Below are positions 44,762-52,956 of a stretch of DNA of 64,000 nucleotides, piece after piece. Below the pieces are notes generated by a model that saw only the letters and a program-made list of their open reading frames with translations, made no database searches and was not told where the DNA came from. The first letter of the stretch is position 1. Each line of letters begins with the position of its first letter. This stretch comes from Catellatospora sp. KI3. Lineage in GTDB: Bacteria; Actinomycetota; Actinomycetes; Mycobacteriales; Micromonosporaceae. A program made the translations under genes and the position numbers. The stretch is from the NCBI RefSeq assembly GCF_029948125.1, contig NZ_JASAMB010000030.1, positions 20,629 to 84,628 of the forward strand, written 5' to 3'.

Positions 44762-45913
44762 TCAGAGCACCACGAAGTCCGGCTCCGGGTGCCGCAGGAA
44801 CGCATGGTGCGAGATGTCCCAGCCGTACGCCCCGGTGCGGGCGAACACCAGCACGTCGCCGACGCGCAGCCGGTCCACGCGCTGGTCGCGGGCGAGCACG
44901 TCGCGGGGCGTGCACAGCTCGCCGACCGCGTCCACCGCGACGTCGCGCACCTGCGGCCGGGGCCACGGGTACGGCCAGTGCTCGACCGGCAGCACGGTGA
45001 AGGGGTGGCTGTACCCCCACGCCGCGGGCAGGCGGAAGTGGTGGGTGCCGCCGCGCAGCACCGCGAACCAGCGGCCGTGCGTCTGCTTCAGATCCAGCAC
45101 CTGCGCGGCGTACCAGCCCGCGTCGGCGGCCAGCCAGCGCCCCGGTTCCACCACCAGTTCCACCCCGGCGGGCACCGGGACCCGCAGCGCGGCCGGGTCG
45201 AACTCGGCGCCGCCGGTGTAGTCGACGCCGAATCCACCACCGGCGTTGACGCTGCGCAGCGCCACCCCGAGCTTGTCGGCCAGGAGCACCGACCAGTCCA
45301 GCGCCTCGGTGAGGAACCGGGCGTGCGCGGCGGCGTCGAGATTGTTGGACACCGCGTGCAGGTGCCAGCCGGTCAGTTCCAGTCCCGGCAGCGTACGGGC
45401 CAGCGCCACCGCCTCGGGCAGCTGCTCCTCGGCGATCCCGAACGGCGTGGCCGTCCCGGCCATCGCGTGGGTGCCCGGCAGGCCGCCCCCGGCCCGGTTG
45501 ACGCGCAGCGTGATCACGGCAGCCTGCCCCGCCCGCGCCGCGATGAGGCTGAGCCGGCGCAGCTCGTGCACGCTCTCCACGTTCACGGTCGCGCCCAGGC
45601 GCAGGGCGGTGGCCAGTTCGGCGTCGGTCTTGGCCGGGCCGCCGAACACGATCCGGCGCGCTCCGGCCGCCTCGGCCAGGGCCAGCTCGCCGCCGGAGGC
45701 GACTTCCAGGCCGTCGCAGGCCCGCGCCGCCGCGCCGACCAGGGCCGGGTGCCCGTTGGCCTTGACCGCGTAGCAGACGGTGACGCCGGGCAGGGCCGCG
45801 CGCAGGCGGGCGACGCGGTCGGTGAGCACCGCCGGGTCGTACACGTACGCGCAGACCGGGTCGGGTAGGGCGCGCAGCGCCTCGGCCACGCGGGGTGGCA
45901 GGTCAGCGGGCAT
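44762..45913 (-). CDS. type III PLP-dependent decarboxylase of a siderophore operon
   Basis: 383 aa from ATG 45913, overlapping the upstream synthetase gene by 11 bases. Alanine-racemase-like barrel: PLP Lys in CYAVKANGHP, EVASGGELALA, GGGFGVDYTGG, EPGRWLAADAG. The C-terminal sheet has GELCTPRDVLA with the conserved Cys and Asp, and YGWDISHHAFL. Relatives decarboxylate diaminopimelate, ornithine/lysine, or (as SbnH) a citryl-diamino acid intermediate in staphyloferrin B assembly. The operon favours a siderophore-intermediate or diamine-making role over lysine synthesis. Confidence 0.85.
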   Translation of the reverse strand: MPADLPPRVAEALRALPDPVCAYVYDPAVLTDRVARLRAALPGVTVCYAVKANGHPALVGAAARACDGLEVASGGELALAEAAGARRIVFGGPAKTDAELATALRLGATVNVESVHELRRLSLIAARAGQAAVITLRVNRAGGGLPGTHAMAGTATPFGIAEEQLPEAVALARTLPGLELTGWHLHAVSNNLDAAAHARFLTEALDWSVLLADKLGVALRSVNAGGGFGVDYTGGAEFDPAALRVPVPAGVELVVEPGRWLAADAGWYAAQVLDLKQTHGRWFAVLRGGTHHFRLPAAWGYSHPFTVLPVEHWPYPWPRPQVRDVAVDAVGELCTPRDVLARDQRVDRLRVGDVLVFARTGAYGWDISHHAFLRHPEPDFVVL

Positions 45914-47522
45914 GCAACGGATTCTGCACCGGCACGTAGACGTCGCCCGACCCGGCCAGCCGCATCCGGGTCAGCGCCTTGTGCGGCACCGTCGGCGCCG
46001 TGTAGAACGCGTGGTCGCGGTGCCCGGCCAGGGCCTCGTCGACGACGTGGCGTACCGCCGCCCAGGCCGTGCCCTCCGCCAGCCCGTGCGACCGGCCCAG
46101 CCGCAGCACGAGCTCCCCCAGGTGCGCCTGGAACGCCGTGTACGCCACCTTCGACAGCAGCACCGACTCGTCGCCGGTGCCGATCACCGAACCGGGCCAC
46201 AGCCGCAGCGCCACCCCGGTCGCGGCCAGCCGCCCCTCGTGCACGCGCATCCCGGCCAGGTCCCGGATGCCCATGCGGTGCGGCACGCCGTCGCGGAAGG
46301 TCGGCACGCAGTTCTGCAGGTGCGCCTCCAGCCCGATGCCGTGCTGCGCGGCCAGGCGCAGCACCGGCGGCAGCAGCAGCACCGCGTACTCGTTGAGGAA
46401 GCCCAGCGCCGCCAGCTGCGGGGAGGTGGCGCGGCGGCTGTGGGCGTACCGGTCGACCAGGCCCGTCAGCAGCGTGGCGCCGCTGACCGGGTCGAGCGCG
46501 GCCAGGGCGCTGCCGGGCACGGGCTGCTCGCCCGGGGCCAGGCGGCCGCCGAGGCCGTCGCGGACGATGGTGCTGAGCTGCCGCGAGTCGCCGACCAGGC
46601 CCGCGGCTCCGGCGGGCTCGGCCATGAGCAGCAGGCGGCCGCCGGACTCGGCGTCCAGCAGCGCGCCGAGCGCCTCGGACAGGGCCGGGCCGTTGCGGGT
46701 CGAGGCGACGGAGATGGTGCGCCGGGTCGAGGTGACCTGGATGTCCAGGGACAGCTTCAGGTACGTCCCCGGCCGGGCCGAGCCGGTCAGCAGCACCGTA
46801 CGCAGGGCCGCGGTGGGCAGGGCGGGCAGCACCGGATCCAGCACCCGCAGCGTGCCGTCGGCGAACAGCTCGGGGAACCGGCCGCGCAGGTGCCGCAGCT
46901 GCCAGATGTGCACCGGCAGCACCCGGCGGCCAGGCGGCGCCGCCACCCCCAGCCGCTCGGTGAGGTCGTCGCCGAGCACCAGCTCCGGCCGGGCCGCCAC
47001 GAACCCGACGGCCGTCGACTCGGTCTCCAGGTCGTGCGCGATCATGTCGCCCGCGCTCCAGCCCAGCCTGGTCCGGCCGCACGGGTGCAGGTTGTGGCCC
47101 TCGGTGGCCAGCCGCTCCAGCCGCGCCACCCGCTCGTCCGGATCCAGCTCCGCCAGCAGCTCGATCATGTCGGCCCGGCCCAGCGCGGCCGCCGCCGCCC
47201 GGTGCCCGGGGTCCTGCACCGCGCGCCGGGCGTACGCCAGAGCCAGCCCGTGCACCGCGCTGTCCAGCTCGGCCCGCAGCCCCGGATGGTCCACCAGCGA
47301 CAGCGGGTCGTCGGCGACCGGGCCGAGCACCACCCGGTCGAAGCCGTGCACGGTGCCCCGGAAGCGGCCGCGGGCGTCGCCGATGTCCTCGCGCCACAGC
47401 GCCTCGGCCAGCCGGGTCGCGACCGCCGCCCGCGCCCGGGGCAGCGCGTCGCGGTACCCGTCGAGCAGGTCCGGTGCGATCCCGGCCACGTCGGCGGCCA
47501 TCGAGCCGTCGAGGGTGCGCAT
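45903..47522 (-). CDS. NRPS-independent siderophore synthetase (IucA/IucC family) 1
   Basis: 539 aa from ATG 47522, overlapping the stop of the upstream synthetase (ATGA). The active-site signature is EGHNLHPCGRTRLGWSAGDM (near residue 145), and HIWQLRHL matches the family's HPWQ motif. KLSLDIQVTSTRRTISVAST and the C-terminal FhuF-like part (GIGLEAHLQNCVP) complete the pattern. It would condense a carboxylic acid (often citrate) with an amine or alcohol using ATP. Second gene of the iron-box operon. Confidence 0.9.
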   Translation of the reverse strand: MRTLDGSMAADVAGIAPDLLDGYRDALPRARAAVATRLAEALWREDIGDARGRFRGTVHGFDRVVLGPVADDPLSLVDHPGLRAELDSAVHGLALAYARRAVQDPGHRAAAAALGRADMIELLAELDPDERVARLERLATEGHNLHPCGRTRLGWSAGDMIAHDLETESTAVGFVAARPELVLGDDLTERLGVAAPPGRRVLPVHIWQLRHLRGRFPELFADGTLRVLDPVLPALPTAALRTVLLTGSARPGTYLKLSLDIQVTSTRRTISVASTRNGPALSEALGALLDAESGGRLLLMAEPAGAAGLVGDSRQLSTIVRDGLGGRLAPGEQPVPGSALAALDPVSGATLLTGLVDRYAHSRRATSPQLAALGFLNEYAVLLLPPVLRLAAQHGIGLEAHLQNCVPTFRDGVPHRMGIRDLAGMRVHEGRLAATGVALRLWPGSVIGTGDESVLLSKVAYTAFQAHLGELVLRLGRSHGLAEGTAWAAVRHVVDEALAGHRDHAFYTAPTVPHKALTRMRLAGSGDVYVPVQNPLHAR

Positions 47523-49081
47523 CACTGCGCCAGCGGGTTCGGCAGCGCGGCCCACACGTCGTCCAGCGGGTCGTCGGCCAGCCGCATCGCGGTGGTGGCC
47601 TTCAGCGGCAGCGGCTCGCCGAGCACCGCGCGGGCGTCGGCGGCCGCCCCGGACGGCAGGTTGTCGTAGACGCCCTCGACCCGGTCGCGGACCAGGCGCC
47701 ACAGGGCGGCCGGGTCGACGCCGTACTCCCGGGCGACGGTCGCGATGGGCTCGCCCAGCGCCACCGCGATCCCGGACGCGAGCACCTTGGCCCGCAGCTG
47801 CACCGGGTCGTCGCTGGCCAGGTCGCCGTGCAGCACCGGGGCGTCCACGCCGTGGCGGCGCAGCCGCTGCGGGCTGACCCGGATGCCGCCGATGTCGCGG
47901 TACGACAACCCGGTCGGCCGCCCGTGGCTCAGCGTCACCAGCAGGTTCTGCCCGTGCGCCTCCAGCGCGACGCCGCGGTGCAGCAGCGTCAGCAGCACCG
48001 GCGCGATCAGCGCGGCCAGGTCGGCGACGAACCCGGCCGGGTGGCCGCCGTAGCCCAGCCGCACCGCCTCGCACAGCAGCGGGCGGCCGTCGTTCGGCGA
48101 GGGCGCCGACAGCGCCGCCACGGGCAGGACCACCTCGTTCGGGCCGGGCCGGGCGGCGCGCCGGGCCACCACGGCCAGGCTGCGCAGCGGCTGCCCGGCC
48201 TCGTCGAGCACCGCGCCCGCGGCCAACTCCGGCCACACCGTAAGCCCCAGGTCCGCCCCCAGCTGCGCGAGCAGCTTCGACACCACCGGGCCGTTGCGCA
48301 CCGCCGCCGGGGACACGATCCGCACCGCGCTGGTCATCTGCACGTCCACCGACGTCTTGTAGTGCCGGGTGGGGTCGGCCACGGCGGCCAGCGTGCGCAG
48401 CGACATCAGCGGCCGGGCCGCGATCTTCTCACCCGAGGGCTTCAGGAAGGGGTACGCCGACAGCACGTGCTCGCGCTGCCACGGGTGCACCGGCAGCCGG
48501 GGCGCCAGCCCCGCACCCGTGGTCAGCCAGCGCTTGGCCGGGACGGTGAACACCTCCAGCGCCACCGTGGGCCGGTGCTCCGGGGCGTACGCCAGCGACT
48601 CGGCGGCCGACATGCCCAGCCGGGTGCGGCAGCACGGGTGCAGCGGATGGCCGTCCACGACCGCCTGCTCCAGGATCGCCAACCCGTCCGGCCGCCCCGC
48701 CAGCACGGTCAGCGTCGCCTCGCCCCGCTGCGGATACGGCTGGTTCGCGCGGGCCAGGGCCAGGTGGGCGACGCTGTCGGCGACCTCCTCGGCCAGCCGC
48801 AGCGGATGCCCGGGCAGCTTCAGCGCCCGCAGCAGCGCCGCCGGGTCGTCGAACCGCTCGGTCTCCAGCGTGACGCGCAGACCCTCCGGGGCGACGGCGA
48901 ACATCTCGGCCATCGCGGCCGAGCCCATCAACCGCTGACCGGAGGCCAGGGTCACCAGGATGTCCCCGCCGTACGCCCGGCGGTCCAGCACCCCCGGCAG
49001 CGGCTCGCGGACCAGGGCCCCCCACAGCCGCGCGAGCACCGCCGCGCGGGCGCCGGGGAGCGTGTCGTCGGTGCTCGGCAC
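47522..49081 (-). CDS. NRPS-independent siderophore synthetase (IucA/IucC family) 2
   Basis: 519 aa if it starts at GTG 49081; the only strong Shine-Dalgarno (GGGGAGGGG, near 49100-49108) is 14 bases away and would better serve an ATC codon at about 49090 (ATCAACACC). So the start is uncertain. Signature: VVDGHPLHPCCRTRLGMSAA, PVHPWQREHVL, KTSVDVQMTSAVRIVS and ALEAHGQNLLVTL. It differs enough from synthetase 1 to act on another substrate. First gene of the operon, 110 bases downstream of the iron box. Confidence 0.88.
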   Translation of the reverse strand: MPSTDDTLPGARAAVLARLWGALVREPLPGVLDRRAYGGDILVTLASGQRLMGSAAMAEMFAVAPEGLRVTLETERFDDPAALLRALKLPGHPLRLAEEVADSVAHLALARANQPYPQRGEATLTVLAGRPDGLAILEQAVVDGHPLHPCCRTRLGMSAAESLAYAPEHRPTVALEVFTVPAKRWLTTGAGLAPRLPVHPWQREHVLSAYPFLKPSGEKIAARPLMSLRTLAAVADPTRHYKTSVDVQMTSAVRIVSPAAVRNGPVVSKLLAQLGADLGLTVWPELAAGAVLDEAGQPLRSLAVVARRAARPGPNEVVLPVAALSAPSPNDGRPLLCEAVRLGYGGHPAGFVADLAALIAPVLLTLLHRGVALEAHGQNLLVTLSHGRPTGLSYRDIGGIRVSPQRLRRHGVDAPVLHGDLASDDPVQLRAKVLASGIAVALGEPIATVAREYGVDPAALWRLVRDRVEGVYDNLPSGAAADARAVLGEPLPLKATTAMRLADDPLDDVWAALPNPLAQ

Positions 49082-49185
49082 GGTGTTGATGGAAACCCCT
49101 CCCCGACGCCACGGCTGGAGATCCAGTGTGGACCACGCCTGCCCAGCCCGCCAGCAGTCCGGCGGCGGCGACCCTGTCAGCCTAG

Positions 49186-49207
49186 CGTTCTTAGGTATGC
49201 CTAACCA
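49186..49207 (-). promoter_or_regulatory. iron box (DmdR1/IdeR-type operator)
   Basis: On the minus strand TTGGTTAGGCATACCTAAG contains the palindrome TTAGG-CATA-CCTAA (49191-49204). It closely matches the DmdR/IdeR consensus TTAGGTTAGGCTAACCTAA. It lies about 110 bases upstream of the first siderophore gene and after the stop of the EamA gene, so it should repress the operon when iron is plentiful. Confidence 0.85.
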
Positions 49208-49315
49208 ATGTGGCGCGCGGGCGGAGTGCTCCGCGTCACCGACGCCCGCTCCGCTGCGCCCCGGTCCCGGCGGCGCACCGGTGCTCACGCCACCACGGGT
49301 CGCTTCCGGCGACCC

Positions 49316-50182
49316 TCACCGGTGCCCGGTCCGCTGCGCCCCGATCCCGGCCACGACCACCAGCGCCACGCCCAGCACCTGCAGCGCGGCCGGGCTCTGG
49401 CCCAGCAGCACCGCCCCGACCAGCAGCGCGAACGCCGGTTCCAGGCACATCAGGGTGCCGAACGCCGCCACGTTGAGGCGCCGCAGCGCCAGCAACTCCA
49501 ACGCGTACGGCAGCACCGGCAGCAGCAGCGCCAGCCACGCCGCCTGCGCGACCACCGGGCCGCTGAGCCCGCCCGCCGCCTGCGGCATTCCGAACACCGC
49601 CGTCACCACCACGGCTGCGGGCATCGCCACCGCCAGCCCCTTGACCCCCTCGAACCGGTCCCCGACCCGCTGCGTCAACAGGATGTACGCCGCCCACCCG
49701 ACCGCCGCCACCAGCGCCAGCGCCACCCCGGTCACCGACACGCCGCCGCGCCACGGCTGCGTCAGCGCCAGCACCCCCGCCAGCGCGAACACCGGCCAGA
49801 GCAGACCCCACCGGCCGGTACGCCGGACCACCGCCAGCCCGAGCGGCCCCAGGAACTCCAGCGCCACCGCCGTGGCCAGCGGGATACGCGCGATCGCCTC
49901 GAAGAACGCCACACTCATCACCGCGCTCACCGCGCCGAGCAGCAGAGCACCGCCGAGGTCGGCCCGGCGCTGGGCGCGCAGCCAGCGCCACGACGGGCGG
50001 GCGATCAGCCAGAACGCCAACGTGGCCCAGCACTGGCGCAGCCACGCGGTGCCCGCCGGGCCGACCGCCTCGAACAGCCGCGTCGACGCGGCCGCACCCA
50101 CCTGCACCGACAGCATCGAGCCGAGGATCAGCAGCACGGCCGGGCCGGTACCCGCCCGCCGCCCACCCGGACCCGACGCCAT
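49316..50182 (-). CDS. EamA/RhtA-like DMT-family transporter
   Basis: 288 aa from ATG 50182. Ten hydrophobic segments in two EamA repeats: the first from LLILGSMLSVQVGAAASTRL, the second from LVAAVGWAAYILLTQRVGDR. ALEFLGPLGLAVV and CLEPAFALLVGAVLLGQSP are typical of the RhtA (threonine/homoserine exporter) branch. It is upstream of the iron box on the same strand, so it is not under that box; a link to siderophore export is possible but not shown. Confidence 0.88.
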   Translation of the reverse strand: MASGPGGRRAGTGPAVLLILGSMLSVQVGAAASTRLFEAVGPAGTAWLRQCWATLAFWLIARPSWRWLRAQRRADLGGALLLGAVSAVMSVAFFEAIARIPLATAVALEFLGPLGLAVVRRTGRWGLLWPVFALAGVLALTQPWRGGVSVTGVALALVAAVGWAAYILLTQRVGDRFEGVKGLAVAMPAAVVVTAVFGMPQAAGGLSGPVVAQAAWLALLLPVLPYALELLALRRLNVAAFGTLMCLEPAFALLVGAVLLGQSPAALQVLGVALVVVAGIGAQRTGHR

Positions 50183-50239
50183 ACCCCCATGATCCCGCCC
50201 CACCACGCCCCCCGACCCCACTTCCCCTCACCCCTCAGA

Positions 50240-50700
50240 GTTGCGGTTCGGGGTCGTGGGCCGTCGCGGCACGGATTGAGGGCCGCGATGATCGCCGTGC
50301 GAGGACGAGACCTCAGCCTGTGGCTCGGATTCCGACCGCAGGTTGCGATCACCGCTCGGGCGCGGTTCGGATCGCCGCCGAGAGGACGTGGTTCGAAGAT
50401 CGCGGCCTGTGGTCACATCACTGCGTAGGACTCCGTGTCGGGCTTCGTGATCGCTGGTTCCGGTCAGGAGATTGGCTTTAGACCGCTGTTCTGACCGCAG
50501 GTCGCGATCATCGGCCGAAACGGGGTCGAAGATCGCGGTCGCCGGTCAAATCGCTGCGCAGCCGACGAGGTCGAAGCCTGCTTCTTGACCGGAAGCGCTG
50601 ATCACCGGTGCTCAGGTGGCGTTCCGCCGGCTGAGCACCGGGGCGAAGATCGCGACCTCCGGTCGCAACCCCGGGGCGGGGCTGCTGTGCCGGAGCGACG
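50240..50700. repeat. intergenic cluster of GATCGCG...GGTC motifs
   Basis: The 542-base gap 50183-50724 has no gene. It holds at least seven copies, in both orientations, of a degenerate palindromic motif close to GACCGCAGGTCGCGATCA: near 50338, 50395, 50489, 50529, 50585 and 50645, among others. Neighbouring words (TTCGAAGATCGCG, GATCACCG) recur too. Single copies occur at 11448, 23886, 42711 and 63900-64000. Function unknown; the mix of directions is unlike a CRISPR array. Confidence 0.6.
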
Positions 50701-50724
50701 TCCCCGTTGACCGGGTGGAGCGGG

Positions 50725-51498
50725 TCAGTTGGCGAACCACTGGTCGTAGGAGAGGCGGGCGATCAGGGCGAGGACCACCACCAGTAGCACCACGCGGACG
50801 AAGCCGGAGCCGCGGCGCAGGGCCAGTCGGGCGCCCAGCTGGGCACCGATGATGTTGCAGACCGCCATCGCCGCGCCGAGCTTCCACCACACGTGGTCGC
50901 CGATGGCGAAGACGACGAGCGCGCCGAGGTTCGTACCCGCGTTGACGATCTTGGCCATGGCCGAGCCGTGCAGGAAGTCGGCGCCGATCACGGTGGTGAA
51001 GGTGAGCACCAGGAAGGTGCCGGTGCCGGGGCCGATCATGCCGTCGTACAGGGCGATCAGGCCGCCGGCGAGGGCGATCGCGACGGCGGCGCGGGTGCGG
51101 GTGCGCTTCTCCGGGTGGGCCACCACGCCGTTGTTCGGGCGGAACGTGACGAACAGGGCGACGCCGACCAGGATCGCGAGCACCACCGGCCGGTACGCCT
51201 CGGGCGGCACCGAACCGGCGAACCACGCGCCGATGCCGGCGACGACCACGGCCATCGCGGCGGCGGGACCCGCGACCCGCCAGTCGATGCGGGTACGCCG
51301 CGCGTACAGCACCGCCGCGCTGGAGGTGCCCGCGATGGCGGTCATCTTGTTCGTGCCCAGCACGGTGGCCACCGGCACGTTGGGCAGGCCGATCAGCAGG
51401 GCGGGGAGCAGCAGCAGGCCGCCGCCGCCGACCACGGCGTCCACCCAGCCTGCGGCGGTGGCGGCGGTCAGCAGCAGCGTGAGGGTACCGGCGTCCAT
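50725..51498 (-). CDS. TauE/SafE family (TSUP) permease
   Basis: 257 aa from ATG 51498. Eight hydrophobic segments in two repeats; AAGWVDAVVGGGGLLLLPAL and LIALYDGMIGPGTGTFLVL are the duplicated GG..P and GPGTG signatures. LGTNKMTAIAGTSSAAVLY is also typical. The family moves sulfite, sulfonates or organic anions. A 29-residue membrane peptide gene lies 15 bases upstream on the same strand. Confidence 0.92.
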   Translation of the reverse strand: MDAGTLTLLLTAATAAGWVDAVVGGGGLLLLPALLIGLPNVPVATVLGTNKMTAIAGTSSAAVLYARRTRIDWRVAGPAAAMAVVVAGIGAWFAGSVPPEAYRPVVLAILVGVALFVTFRPNNGVVAHPEKRTRTRAAVAIALAGGLIALYDGMIGPGTGTFLVLTFTTVIGADFLHGSAMAKIVNAGTNLGALVVFAIGDHVWWKLGAAMAVCNIIGAQLGARLALRRGSGFVRVVLLVVVLALIARLSYDQWFAN

Positions 51499-51513
51499 GG
51501 GGGTGGCGGGCGG

Positions 51514-51603
51514 TCAGCGCTTGCGGCGCTGCATCGACAGCCACATACCGGCGGCGCCGATGGCTATGAAGACGAGCATGAAGCAGACGAGGGCCTTGAA
51601 CAC
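51514..51603 (-). CDS. possible 29-aa membrane peptide upstream of the TSUP gene
   Basis: GTG 51603 to stop 51514 encodes one transmembrane helix (VFKALVCFMLVFIAIGAAGM) and a basic tail (WLSMQRRKR). The topology is clean, the spacing to the permease start is 15 bases, and the region is otherwise non-coding. No strong Shine-Dalgarno is seen. It may be a small accessory peptide or a leader; comparison with relatives would decide. Confidence 0.45.
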   Translation of the reverse strand: MFKALVCFMLVFIAIGAAGMWLSMQRRKR

Positions 51604-51659
51604 CCGGCAACAGTAGCCGCTCCCGCGCACCACCCCCTGCCCCAGCCCCGCGCGGGCCG

Positions 51660-51715
51660 CCGGGCGGCGTGCCCCGCTCCCGCCCCGCCGGGCGGCGTGC
51701 CCCGCTCCCGCCCCG
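51660..51715. repeat. 28-bp direct repeat, two exact copies
   Basis: CCGGGCGGCGTGCCCCGCTC followed by CCGCCCCG occurs at 51660-51687 and again at 51688-51715, in the 242-base gap between the small peptide and the Spo0M gene. Confidence 0.85.
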
Positions 51716-51724
51716 CCTCTGATC

Positions 51725-51783
51725 GACGTTGGCCTATCGCGAGGAAGATGATCTACGAAAATCCCTCGTGATAGGCCAACGTC
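51725..51783. repeat. family C inverted repeat, copy 2
   Basis: GACGTTGGCCTATCGCGAGG (51725-51744) is inverted, with one mismatch, as CCTCGTGATAGGCCAACGTC (51764-51783), followed by TATGAAAGG. The outer arms and the trailing TATGA are the same as at 42430-42488, but the inner parts differ, so only the ends are conserved. It is 63 bases after the Spo0M stop and could end that transcript. Confidence 0.85.
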
Positions 51784-51795
51784 TATGAAAGGCGG

Positions 51796-51845
51796 CGGGG
51801 CGGGGCGGGGCGGGGCGGGGCGGGGCGGGGCGGGGCGGGGCGGGG
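51796..51845. repeat. CGGGG pentanucleotide repeat, ten copies
   Basis: Ten uninterrupted CGGGG units run directly into the stop codon of the Spo0M gene at 51846. The tract is likely to vary in length between isolates and can form G-quadruplex or slipped structures. On the Spo0M mRNA side it is C-rich, right after the stop. Confidence 0.92.
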
Positions 51846-52832
51846 TCACTCCTCGAAGAAGTCGCCGCCGTCGAAGTCGAAGACCTCCTCGGCCACCTCT
51901 CCGGCGACCATGCCGCCGAGGAAGCCCGCCGCACCGGCGGCGACGACCGTGCCCATGCCGTACCCGTCGTGCCCGTGCGAGCCGTGGCGCCCGTGCCCGT
52001 ATCCGTGGCCGCCGTGCCCGTACTGCTGGTGGCCGTACTGCTGGTGGCCGTAGCCGTGGGCGCCGTGGCGCTCCAGGGCCTGGCGGAGCCAGCCGTCGAT
52101 GACGGCGGTCCAGTCGGTACGGCCGGCGTCGGCGTGGCTGACGTGGTGGCGGCTGAACGTGTCGTGCCCGCCCGCGAACCCGCGCTTGTCGAACTCCAGC
52201 ACCACGTCCATGCCCTGCGGGCCGGTGACGAAGGTCAGCTCCAGCTGCCGCATCCGGCCGCTGTACGCGGGCGACGGGTAGAACTCGATCTCCTGGTAGA
52301 ACGGCAGCGTCTGGTGCACCCCGTGGATGCGGCCGCGCTCGAGGTCGGCGCGGGCGAACTGGAACCCGAGCCGGGTGAACGCCTCCATGATCTCGGCCTG
52401 CAGCGGCAGCGGCTCGATCGCGACGGGGTCGAGGTCGGTCTTGTCCACGGCGTTGGCGACCGACAGCTCGGTGTGCACGCCCATGGTCATGCCGCGCAGC
52501 GGGGTGCCGTAGAAGGCGGTGACCGGGGCCTCCCACGGGATCTCCAGCTGGAACGGCAGCACCTGGTTCGCGCCCGCGGCCAGGGTGAACGGGCCGGTCA
52601 GCCGTACGTGTTGGAACTCGACCGTGCTGCCGTACTCGCTGTCGCCGTGCTCGACCTCGACCCGGGTGACCAGGCCGATCGACACGTACTCGATGTGGTT
52701 GTCGCGTTCGCCGCCGCGGATGTGCACCTGGCCGGCGAGCACCCCGCCCGGGCGCACCACCGGGGTGGACAGGACGGTGTCGACCGACGGGCCGCCGACG
52801 CCGAGCGCCGACAGCATCCTCTTGAAAACCAC
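51846..52832 (-). CDS. Spo0M family sporulation-control protein
   Basis: 328 aa from GTG 52832, with AGGAGAA upstream. Arrestin-like beta-sandwich: VDTVLSTPVVRPGGVLAGQV, HIEYVSIGLVTRVEVEHGD, LPFQLEIPWEAPVTAFYGT and MGVHTELSVANAVDKTDLDP are typical of Spo0M. The C-terminal part (about 268-305) is a His/Gly/Tyr-rich repeat (HGYGHQQYGHQQYGHGG) and may bind metal. The last 30 residues are Gly/Ala then acidic. Implicated in cell-shape and sporulation control in other Gram-positives; target here unknown. Confidence 0.9.
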   Translation of the reverse strand: MVFKRMLSALGVGGPSVDTVLSTPVVRPGGVLAGQVHIRGGERDNHIEYVSIGLVTRVEVEHGDSEYGSTVEFQHVRLTGPFTLAAGANQVLPFQLEIPWEAPVTAFYGTPLRGMTMGVHTELSVANAVDKTDLDPVAIEPLPLQAEIMEAFTRLGFQFARADLERGRIHGVHQTLPFYQEIEFYPSPAYSGRMRQLELTFVTGPQGMDVVLEFDKRGFAGGHDTFSRHHVSHADAGRTDWTAVIDGWLRQALERHGAHGYGHQQYGHQQYGHGGHGYGHGRHGSHGHDGYGMGTVVAAGAAGFLGGMVAGEVAEEVFDFDGGDFFEE

Positions 52833-52956
52833 TGGTCCGCTTCTCCTCGTGTACGTGCCGCGGATCTGATGCGGCTCGTACACATCTAGCAGATCCTGTC
52901 CACTGTCGCCCGGGTCACACCGGCACGCCCCAAGTGGCGTGCCGGTGCCGAAACGG

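Noticed and set aside
45583..47397. 604-codon alternative frame on the same strand as the siderophore synthetase 1
   Set aside because: Ala/Arg/Gly-rich text without motifs; IucA/IucC signatures are in the other frame.
50240..50700. Repeat cluster considered as a CRISPR array
   Set aside because: Units are degenerate, irregularly spaced and in both orientations, and no cas gene is near.
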